Of a stretch of 5,993 nt of DNA, positions 1 through 4,105 are shown piece by piece. Below the pieces are notes generated by a model. That model saw only the letters and a program-made list of their open reading frames with translations. It was not told the DNA's origin and ran no database searches. The stretch covers positions 1 through 5,993 of the forward strand of contig JASLAI010000228.1 in NCBI GenBank assembly GCA_030147225.1, in the 5' to 3' direction. This DNA is from Planococcus sp. (in: firmicutes) (GTDB lineage Bacteria > Bacillota > Bacilli > Bacillales_A > Planococcaceae). Numbering within the stretch: the stretch's first letter is position 1; every line of letters starts with the position of its first letter. Both the position numbers and the translations under genes were made by a program.

Positions 1-108
1 TATTTCCATCGGATCTCCCTCTTTTAAGTTCAGTATTCTTCGCAATTCCATAGGAAAAACAACACGCCCCAATGGATCGATTTTTCTTATTATACCTGTA
101 CTCTTCAC
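1..108 (-). CDS. AbrB/SpoVT-type transition-state DNA-binding regulator, N-terminal part
   Basis: The 36 visible codons read MKSTGIIRKIDPLGRVVFP and continue with MELRR and KEGDPMEI. This is the swapped-hairpin AbrB DNA-binding domain: the K-x-T-G-I-x-R-K-x-D-x-L-G-R-V-V core followed by the P-x-E-L-R-R helix. Family members are dimeric or tetrameric global regulators that bind AT-rich, bent DNA in Bacillales, controlling transition-phase or sporulation genes. I chose the GTG at 106-108 as start because AGGAG (116-120) sits 7 nt upstream. An ATG two codons earlier (112-114) touches the Shine-Dalgarno and is a worse fit, although it gives only MKV instead of the first Met. An unusual Phe replaces the usual Ile in the VV-I-P position. 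The C-terminal half, which would separate AbrB from Abh or SpoVT, lies outside the window; the KEGDP-x-EI stretch leans to SpoVT, the start to AbrB. Family certain, member unknown. Confidence 0.85.
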   Translation of the reverse strand, partial: MKSTGIIRKIDPLGRVVFPMELRRILNLKEGDPMEI

Positions 109-115
109 TTTCATT

Positions 116-120
116 CTCCT
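116..120 (-). promoter_or_regulatory. Shine-Dalgarno that selects the GTG start of the AbrB-type gene
   Basis: The minus strand reads AGGAG-A-ATG-AAA-GTG. The distance from AGGAG to the GTG is 7 nt, the normal optimum, while the distance to the ATG is only 1 nt. The site therefore argues for initiation at the GTG (106-108), which also gives the usual N-terminus MKSTG of this family. Confidence 0.6.
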
Positions 121-167
121 CGCTTTATCATTGTTTTGTATTTTATGAATTTAAATACATTTATACC

Positions 168-196
168 ATTATCACCCTTTTTCTTTACTAGAGCAA
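168..196 (-). promoter_or_regulatory. Candidate sigma-A promoter of the AbrB-type gene
   Basis: On the minus strand TTGCTC (191-196) is followed after 17 nt by GATAAT (168-173). The -10 matches the sigma-A consensus at 5 of 6 bases and the -35 at 3 of 6. Transcription would start near 161, giving an untranslated leader of about 50 nt. The -35 abuts the perfect palindrome at 195-210. The call is sequence inspection only, in an AT-rich region where chance matches are common. Confidence 0.35.
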
Positions 197-210
197 AAGA
201 AATTTCTTTT
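195..210. repeat. Perfect 16-bp palindrome AAAAGAAATTTCTTTT
   Basis: The sequence is fully self-complementary with no spacer and overlaps the upstream edge of the candidate -35 element of the AbrB-type gene. AbrB proteins bind AT-rich DNA and often repress their own genes, so an autoregulatory operator is a reasonable guess. No protein can be assigned from the sequence, and the AT-rich setting raises the chance of coincidence. Confidence 0.4.
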
Positions 211-551
211 AGAACAAGCGAAAAGAGAAAGAACACGACCGGAACAGGCATTATGAAAGTTTGCACTAGACTCTAAACAAATAATCAGCTTACTTACCAA
301 TATAGGAGACAAGATTTCTTTCAATTTTTACGGAATTATTTTCAATCCTTGATGTAAGTTGAGATTTTTATTATTCAACTCCATTTATACTCAAGACAAT
401 CCTATGAACCAAAAAGGTAAAATGGATATGGAACCAAAGATTAAGATTCTAATTATCAAAGATGATTTCCGATCTTCAACAGCTTTATAAAACGGATAAA
501 ACCCGGTCATCCAAAGGTGTAGTTATTAAGAGTTTTAACGGTTTTACAACT
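211..551. other. AT-rich non-coding stretch without a supportable gene
   Basis: No ORF here has both adequate length and family similarity. The stretch contains a weak inverted repeat (AGTTGA 357-362 with TCAACT 375-380, 12-nt loop). It also holds a 28-codon ORF at 404-490 (ATG to TAA) whose middle reads MEPKIKILIIKDDF. That string recalls the first beta strand and acidic pocket of a response-regulator receiver domain, but it stops at once and no continuation is seen in any frame. No tRNA, rRNA, CRISPR or insertion-sequence end was recognised. Confidence 0.6.
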
Positions 552-580
552 TTGCATTTTAAAGTGTTGAATCGGATAAT
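552..580 (+). promoter_or_regulatory. Candidate sigma-A promoter for the crcB pair
   Basis: TTGCAT (552-557) and GATAAT (575-580) are separated by exactly 17 nt; the -10 matches consensus at 5 of 6 bases, the -35 at 4 of 6. Transcription would begin near 587 and leave a leader of about 180 nt before the first crcB gene. A second possible -10, TATACT at 733-738, lies much closer to the gene but has no good -35 at a proper distance. Confidence 0.35.
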
Positions 581-611
581 TTTAGTACTCTCTAATTGCC
601 AATTTTAACTA

Positions 612-664
612 TAAGTGAGGTGACATCTGATCAAATTAAAGGGAATTAGCGCAGACTCACTATA
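612..664 (+). other. Possible folded leader RNA upstream of crcB
   Basis: AGTGAG (614-619) can pair with CTCACT (656-661). Nested inside are CTG (627-629) with CAG (652-654) and AATT (634-637) with AATT (644-647), closing a purine-rich loop AAAGGG. The segments are in the correct order for one long interrupted hairpin. It lies between the candidate promoter at 552-580 and the gene, so it would be transcribed. It does not match the fluoride riboswitch motif I know. Short stems in AT-rich DNA arise by chance, so this is only a candidate. Confidence 0.2.
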
Positions 665-765
665 GAATAAAACTCATTATCAAAACAGCTGATCTCTTAA
701 ACTGACAAATAACATGTTTCTTTTCAATAAGTTATACTGGAGAAAAAAGATGTGAGGCATAGGCA

Positions 766-1119
766 ATGAAACGGATACTGGCAGTAGGAATAGGCGGGAT
801 GGCTGGTTCGCTCTTGCGGGCAGGGATATACATGGCAGTTGCAGGAGGAGTCGGACTTTGGCTAGTGAACATAGCAGGCAGTTTTTTTATCGGGCTTGCA
901 GCGATACGCCTGAGTCGCCAATCGGCAGAGCTGCGGTTATTGGTATCGACAGGTCTATTAGGCTCGTTTACAACATTTTCTGCTTTCTCGGCTGATTGGT
1001 TTTATTACCTGCAGTCATCCATTTGGTGGGGGATGGCATTTGCTGTCGGTATGACGGCCGCCTGCATTGCCTCGGCCGCTACTGGCTTATGGCTTGGCAG
1101 AAAAGGGGCGCAATCATGA
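766..1119 (+). CDS. crcB: Fluoride channel Fluc/CrcB, first subunit of a tandem pair
   Basis: This 117-residue membrane protein belongs to the Fluc/CrcB family, which forms dimeric fluoride-selective channels in the cytoplasmic membrane that let toxic fluoride leave the cell. Visible hallmarks are G10-G-x-x-G with R18 in the first helix, the pore asparagine in N35-I-A-G-S, and G66-S-F-T-T-F-S-A-F, where F68 and F71 correspond to the Phe-box residues lining the fluoride path. Four hydrophobic segments fit about 4-25, 31-47, 58-80 and 88-110. Positive charges sit at the N-terminus (K2, R3), in the loop between helices 2 and 3 (R48, R51, R57) and at the C-terminus (R112, K113), predicting both ends inside. 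GAGG (754-757) lies 8 nt before the ATG. The stop overlaps the start of the second crcB in an ATGA, implying translational coupling. Length is normal for the family. Confidence 0.95.
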   Translation: MKRILAVGIGGMAGSLLRAGIYMAVAGGVGLWLVNIAGSFFIGLAAIRLSRQSAELRLLVSTGLLGSFTTFSAFSADWFYYLQSSIWWGMAFAVGMTAACIASAATGLWLGRKGAQS

Positions 1120-1448
1120 TTGGCATCGCAGCAGGCGGATTTATAGGAGCCGTCACACGCTATTTGTTTTACTTGCTGATCGAAAGCAGGATGTGGCAGC
1201 CGAAAGTGGCAACTTGGCTGGTCAACAGCATCGGTTCATTGGTGCTTGGCCTGTTTATCGGCAGCGGCAGCTTGTCTGCTTTCTGGCTCACTGGTTTTTT
1301 GGGCGCTTTCACGACGTTTTCGACCATGGCTTTGGACCTTGTAAAAGATATAGAAGATGGCCGGTGGCTGCAGGCTAGCCTCTATGTTTTCGCCACATTA
1401 GCCAGCGGCATTGGACTATTCAGCCTCGGCTATAGCTTCATTCAATAA
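1116..1448 (+). CDS. crcB: Fluoride channel Fluc/CrcB, second subunit of a tandem pair
   Basis: The 110-residue product carries the same family signature as its neighbour: G7-G-F-I-G-x-x-x-R15-Y, the pore asparagine N37 in V-N-S-I-G-S, and F65-T-T-F68-S-T as Phe box. Four helices fit about 1-22, 32-50, 55-74 and 85-108. Unlike the upstream protein, both termini and the loop between helices 2 and 3 lack charges; R25, K30, K77 and R83 lie in the loops after helices 1 and 3, predicting both ends outside. The two proteins are therefore likely the oppositely oriented halves of a heterodimeric channel. The start at 1116 is preferred because AAAAGGGG (1101-1108) lies 7 nt upstream and the ATG shares the ATGA with the preceding stop. 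An in-frame ATG at 996 would add 40 residues without family similarity, wholly inside the first gene. A hairpin follows the stop codon. Confidence 0.95.
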   Translation: MIGIAAGGFIGAVTRYLFYLLIESRMWQPKVATWLVNSIGSLVLGLFIGSGSLSAFWLTGFLGAFTTFSTMALDLVKDIEDGRWLQASLYVFATLASGIGLFSLGYSFIQ

Positions 1449-1454
1449 ATTTTG

Positions 1455-1486
1455 ATCCTCCTGCACTGTGGCTGCAGGAGGATTTT
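1455..1486 (+). terminator. Hairpin downstream of the crcB pair
   Basis: ATCCTCCTGCA (1455-1465) is perfectly complementary to TGCAGGAGGAT (1473-1483), with a 7-nt loop. It begins 6 nt after the stop codon of the second crcB. The T-tract after the stem is short (four T including the last stem base, then A), so termination may be incomplete. It is followed by a second, stronger hairpin at 1529-1571. Confidence 0.7.
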
Positions 1487-1526
1487 ACTGCAAACGACCA
1501 CAATTCTTCTTGAGCGCCTACAAATC

Positions 1527-1571
1527 AAAAATACAGCCGCTTTTCGGAGTTTCCGAAAAGCGGCTGTATTT
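1527..1571 (-). terminator. Intrinsic terminator of the sulP-usp operon, possibly bidirectional
   Basis: A perfect 19-bp stem (1529-1547 with 1553-1571) closes a 5-nt loop and contains the GC-rich core CAGCCGC. On the minus strand it is followed by a run of five T (1531-1527), as for a Rho-independent terminator. The stop codon of the universal stress protein gene (1570-1572) is built into the base of the stem. In the plus direction the stem is followed by the looser TATTTATTTG, so it may also stop read-through from crcB. Confidence 0.9.
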
Positions 1572-1989
1572 ATTTGACGATGATAACAGGCGCCTGAACG
1601 CGTTTCGCCACTTTATGGCTGACACTGCCAAGAACCATTTCCTGCAGTGCATTCAAGCCACGGCTCCCAATCAGTACCACATCATAGCCGGTTTCATTGG
1701 CGTGTTTGACGATAGTCGGTCCAGGAACACCGTGCAGTGTTTTAGTTTCGAATCTGACTCCAGCTGATTGGAAAATCTCTTCAAGCGGCGCTAGATGCTT
1801 ACGGCGTTCCAAATGGACTTCGTCGCTGCTTTGGCCATGAAGAATTTCGGTCCGCGCTTTTTCGTAATCGATGACATAAAGTAACGTAACGAGAGCTTGT
1901 GGATAGGCTTTTGCCATTTTGACCGCTTCATGAGCGGCTCTCTTCGAATGGTCGGAGCCATCGGCGGCCACTAAAATTTTCTCATACAT
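1570..1989 (-). CDS. UspA-family universal stress protein
   Basis: The 139-residue single-domain protein has the standard Usp length and fold pattern. It begins M-Y-E-K-I-L-V-A-A-D10-G-S, placing the first beta strand and the conserved nucleotide-contacting Asp. It carries the full ATP-binding motif G-x2-G-x9-G-S as G108-S-R-G111 and G121-S122, and ends in the A-P-V-I-I-V beta strand used for dimerisation. Proteins with this motif usually bind ATP and act in the cytoplasm in survival under starvation, oxidative or ionic stress; the precise biochemical role is usually unknown. It is the second gene of an operon, 12 nt after the SulP stop, with a GGGGGA Shine-Dalgarno (1996-2001) directly after that stop. 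The pairing suggests it responds to, or modulates, the same anion-transport state. The gene ends inside its terminator hairpin. Confidence 0.93.
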   Translation of the reverse strand: MYEKILVAADGSDHSKRAAHEAVKMAKAYPQALVTLLYVIDYEKARTEILHGQSSDEVHLERRKHLAPLEEIFQSAGVRFETKTLHGVPGPTIVKHANETGYDVVLIGSRGLNALQEMVLGSVSHKVAKRVQAPVIIVK

Positions 1990-2001
1990 GGAGCATCCCC
2001 C

Positions 2002-3468
2002 TTAATGTGCACTTTTGCCTGAATTGCCGTAAGTCGCCAATTTGTCGACGAGCTTCTGGCTGGAAGCATTTAAACCGATGATTTTAACGGTCTGTCCTTG
2101 GGCCTGCAGTTTATTCATGACCCGGTCAATCGCGCCGACTCCTGAATCATCCCAAACAGTTGCGTCTGAAAAGTCCAATACAACTTCCTCGGAAGCTTCA
2201 ACTTTGTCAAACGCCGTGACGAAGTCCTGTGAAGACGCAAAAAATAATTGTCCGTGTATGGTATATCTATTCGACGTATTGGATTCCAATCCTTCTTTGC
2301 GCACTTCGACTTTAGAAATCTTCGCTGCAAACAGAACTGCGCTCAAAATAACGCCCGCGAATACACCTTTCGACAAGTCATGTGTATAAACCACGACAAT
2401 GACGGTCAGCAGCATGACGATGGCATCTGATTTCGGGGCAGTCGCCAAATACTTGAATGAACCCCAGTCAAAAGTGCCGATGCAGACCATGACCATGATG
2501 CCGGCTAATACCGGCATCGGAATTTGGATCACCCAATTGCCTAAGACAATAATTAGGAACATGAGGAATGCGCCGGCTGTAAAAGTGGACAAACGTCCAC
2601 GGCCGCCAGAACGAACATTGATGCCGGATTGGCCAATCATGGCACAGCCCGCCATACCGCCGAAAAATCCAGTAATGATGTTAGCAATTCCTTGGCCGCG
2701 AGCTTCCTGATTTTTATCCGATCCGGTCTCTGTTGCATCATCAAGTATCGATGCAGTCAATAAGGATTCCAACAAGCCGATGACCGATAAAGCCAAAGCG
2801 GTCGGAAAAATGATCTGTAAAGTTTCAAAACTGAACGGTACGTTCGGAATGAAGAAGCTCGGCAAGGTTTGAGAGATGGTGCCGAGGCTGCCAACATTCT
2901 GCATGTCGATTCCGCTGTACATGACAATTCCCGTTAACACCAGAATGGCGATCAAAGGCGCTGGAATAGCTGTGAAAAATCGTGGCAGGATGTAAACAAT
3001 TGCTAAAGTAACTCCCACAAAAACGTAAGTGACGGCATTAATTCCGAAAATAAACGGCACTTGTGCCATAAAAATCAGGATAGCCAGTGAATTAACAAAG
3101 CCAATCATGACGGCGCGCGGGATAAATTTCATAAAACGGGCAACTTTCAAAACTCCGAAAATCAGTTGCAGTACACCCGTCAACACAGTGGCCGCTAGTA
3201 AATAATCCAACCCATGGTCGCGAACCAGTAAGACCATAGCAAGCGCCATTGCACCGGTTGCTGCAGATATCATAGCGGGTCTTCCGCCGACAAATGAAAT
3301 GATGACAGCGATGGAAAACGAGGCGTACAAGCCAACCATCGGATCGACTCCAGCAATGATAGAGAATGCAATGGCTTCCGGAATAAGCGCAAGAGCTACA
3401 ACAATTCCAGCCAAAATGTCTGCGCGGATATTGCCGAACCACTGCTCTTTATAAGATAAGGTATTCAA
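2002..3468 (-). CDS. SulP-family inorganic anion transporter with C-terminal STAS domain
   Basis: The 488-residue protein is an SLC26/SulP-type transporter of the cytoplasmic membrane. The N-terminal motif [12 protein letters not shown] with A-G-V-D-P-x-x-G-L-Y-A-S (about 25-51) is the family signature. The conserved core E234-S-L-L-T-A, then Q-G-I-A-N, F-G-G and G-G-R-G-R-L-S (about 234-294) is also present. About 10-12 hydrophobic segments span residues 15-385. Residues about 400-488 form a STAS domain with the D-x-S-G-V-G loop (S442), equivalent to the phosphorylated region of anti-anti-sigma factors. Family substrates include sulfate, bicarbonate and other small anions; the substrate cannot be fixed here, although Na-coupled bicarbonate or sulfate uptake is most plausible. 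Translation starts at a TTG (3466-3468), behind AAGGAAGTGG; the next Met is residue 44, inside the signature, so no ATG start is possible. It is co-transcribed with the downstream universal stress protein gene and is divergent from cadC. Confidence 0.93.
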   Translation of the reverse strand: MNTLSYKEQWFGNIRADILAGIVVALALIPEAIAFSIIAGVDPMVGLYASFSIAVIISFVGGRPAMISAATGAMALAMVLLVRDHGLDYLLAATVLTGVLQLIFGVLKVARFMKFIPRAVMIGFVNSLAILIFMAQVPFIFGINAVTYVFVGVTLAIVYILPRFFTAIPAPLIAILVLTGIVMYSGIDMQNVGSLGTISQTLPSFFIPNVPFSFETLQIIFPTALALSVIGLLESLLTASILDDATETGSDKNQEARGQGIANIITGFFGGMAGCAMIGQSGINVRSGGRGRLSTFTAGAFLMFLIIVLGNWVIQIPMPVLAGIMVMVCIGTFDWGSFKYLATAPKSDAIVMLLTVIVVVYTHDLSKGVFAGVILSAVLFAAKISKVEVRKEGLESNTSNRYTIHGQLFFASSQDFVTAFDKVEASEEVVLDFSDATVWDDSGVGAIDRVMNKLQAQGQTVKIIGLNASSQKLVDKLATYGNSGKSAH

Positions 3469-3506
3469 AAATTTCCACTTCCTTCTATATTAATTAAACG
3501 GACTAG

Positions 3507-3564
3507 ATGAAGCCGGTATTTCATAAAGCAACGATATCTTTTAATAGAATTTTTGCTGCTTCAT
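3507..3564 (-). other. Inverted repeat in the sulP leader
   Basis: ATGAAGC (3507-3513) and GCTTCAT (3558-3564) are perfectly complementary and enclose 44 nt. If transcription starts upstream, near 3618, they could form the closing stem of a leader structure before the sulP start. No known riboswitch class was recognised, and a 7-bp match at this distance is only weak evidence. Confidence 0.2.
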
Positions 3565-3624
3565 TCCGCACTGTCGACCGGAAAAGAATCTCTTCAATAC
3601 ACTTATCCGGACAATAACTTTAAA

Positions 3625-3653
3625 ACTGTATCACCTTTTTTTTAGCTTGTAAA
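3625..3653 (-). promoter_or_regulatory. Candidate promoter of the sulP-usp operon
   Basis: On the minus strand TTTACA (3648-3653) is followed after 17 nt by TACAGT (3625-3630). This matches sigma-A at 5 of 6 and 4 of 6 bases, and would leave a leader of about 150 nt. An alternative lies just downstream: GTTTTA (3621-3626), 12 nt, GGATAA (3603-3608), which loosely resembles a sigma-B general-stress promoter and would suit a stress-protein operon. Neither is strong enough to be certain. Confidence 0.35.
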
Positions 3654-3660
3654 CACGATT

Positions 3661-3682
3661 CATTCAAATATCCGTTTGACTG
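3661..3682. promoter_or_regulatory. Upstream CadC-type operator copy (O1) over the cad -35 element
   Basis: The site has the form CATTCAAAT-N4-GTTTGACTG, an imperfect inverted repeat covering the -35 hexamer of the cadC promoter. It matches the downstream operator O2 at 16 of 22 positions with the same spacer length. Binding of the CadC dimer here would directly block RNA polymerase. It also sits between the -35 boxes of the divergent cad and candidate sulP promoters. Confidence 0.5.
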
Positions 3683-3704
3683 TAATCGCTATTAGGAATA
3701 TACT
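3676..3704 (+). promoter_or_regulatory. Sigma-A promoter of the cadC-cadA operon
   Basis: TTGACT (3676-3681) and TATACT (3699-3704) are separated by the ideal 17 nt, each matching consensus at 5 of 6 bases. Transcription should start near 3711, immediately before operator O2, giving a leader of about 38 nt. This is the best promoter in the window and suits a strong, repressor-controlled operon. Confidence 0.85.
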
Positions 3705-3712
3705 GAATGTAA

Positions 3713-3734
3713 CAATCAAATCTTTATTTGAATG
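3713..3734. promoter_or_regulatory. CadC operator (O2) at the transcription start
   Basis: The site reads CAATCAAAT-N4-ATTTGAATG, with a perfect 6-bp inverted repeat TCAAAT/ATTTGA and further matching CA/TG ends. From memory, the operator of the Staphylococcus aureus pI258 cad operon has the same pattern (TCAAATA and TATTTGA followed by ATGAAG). The site lies just downstream of the predicted start point and just before the cadC Shine-Dalgarno, where bound CadC would block transcription until Cd, Pb or Zn releases it. Confidence 0.75.
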
Positions 3735-3743
3735 AAGGAGGTG
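3735..3743 (+). promoter_or_regulatory. Strong ribosome binding site of cadC
   Basis: AAGGAGGTG is fully complementary to the 3' end of Bacillales 16S rRNA and lies 5 nt before the ATG at 3749. It rules out the in-frame TTG at 3728, which lies upstream of it within operator O2. Confidence 0.85.
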
Positions 3744-3748
3744 CCAGC

Positions 3749-4105
3749 ATGAAAGAATTGTGTGAAGTTACAAAAGTCCATCCGGAAGCGGTCGATCGTG
3801 TGCAAAAGAACATGACCGATTTAAGTGAGGTGGCCAACTTATTCAAAGCGCTGGCGGATGAAACCAGATTAAATATTGCCTATGCGTTAACAATAGAAGA
3901 AGAAATGTGTGTCTGTGATATTGCTGCAGTTATTGGATCATCTACAGCGACTGCTTCCCATCATTTGCGTTACCTGAGAGAGCGGTCATTGGCAAAGTCC
4001 GAGCGCAAAGGCAAACAAATTTATTATTCTTTATCTGACGATCACGTTCGCCAATTGGTGACAATCGCCCATGAACACACGAAAGAGGGTGTGGAAAATG
4101 GTTAA
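3749..4105 (+). CDS. cadC: CadC, ArsR/SmtB-family metal-sensing repressor of the cad operon
   Basis: The 118-residue winged-helix repressor closely follows S. aureus CadC (122 residues, from memory). It has the L-F-K-A-L-A-D-E-T-R helix, the metal motif E-E-M-C54-V-C56-D-I-A and the recognition helix T-A-T-A-S-H-H-L-R-Y-L, followed by the wing R-K-G-K-Q-I-Y-Y-S-L. Such proteins repress cadC-cadA and leave the operator when Cd, Pb or Zn binds. C5, C54 and C56 match the three cysteines required for sensing; the fourth ligand position (Cys11 in S. aureus) is K9 here, with H11 nearby. The alpha-5 zinc site D97, H99, H110, E113 is intact. The start at 3749 has a strong Shine-Dalgarno. The end overlaps cadA by 8 nt, so both are translated from one message. 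Self-regulation is supported by the two operators upstream. Confidence 0.93.
   Translation: MKELCEVTKVHPEAVDRVQKNMTDLSEVANLFKALADETRLNIAYALTIEEEMCVCDIAAVIGSSTATASHHLRYLRERSLAKSERKGKQIYYSLSDDHVRQLVTIAHEHTKEGVENG

Noticed and set aside
708..738. Promoter using TATACT (733-738) close to crcB
   Set aside because: The -10 is good, but the nearest -35-like CTGACA (702-707) is 25 nt away, too far; no other suitable -35 is present.
587..765. Fluoride riboswitch upstream of crcB
   Set aside because: Expected by association, but the conserved core of the motif could not be found by eye; only an unrelated possible hairpin is present.
115..765. tRNA, CRISPR array or insertion-sequence remnants in the long gap
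   Set aside because: No cloverleaf, regularly spaced repeats, terminal inverted repeats or transposase-like translations were seen.
996..1115. Upstream in-frame start that would lengthen the second CrcB by 40 residues
   Set aside because: The extra residues read the first crcB out of frame and show no CrcB similarity; the ATG at 1116 has a good ribosome binding site and the usual CrcB N-terminus.
1468..1767. Plus-strand 99-codon frame opposite the universal stress protein gene
   Set aside because: It runs through both terminator hairpins and antisense to a clear UspA gene, with no recognisable product.
2042..3442. Open frames on either strand within sulP
   Set aside because: They are out-of-frame readings of the conserved SulP gene, with no family similarity.
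3728..3748. TTG start adding 7 residues to CadC
   Set aside because: It lies inside operator O2 and upstream of the AAGGAGGTG ribosome binding site; ATG at 3749 is clearly better.
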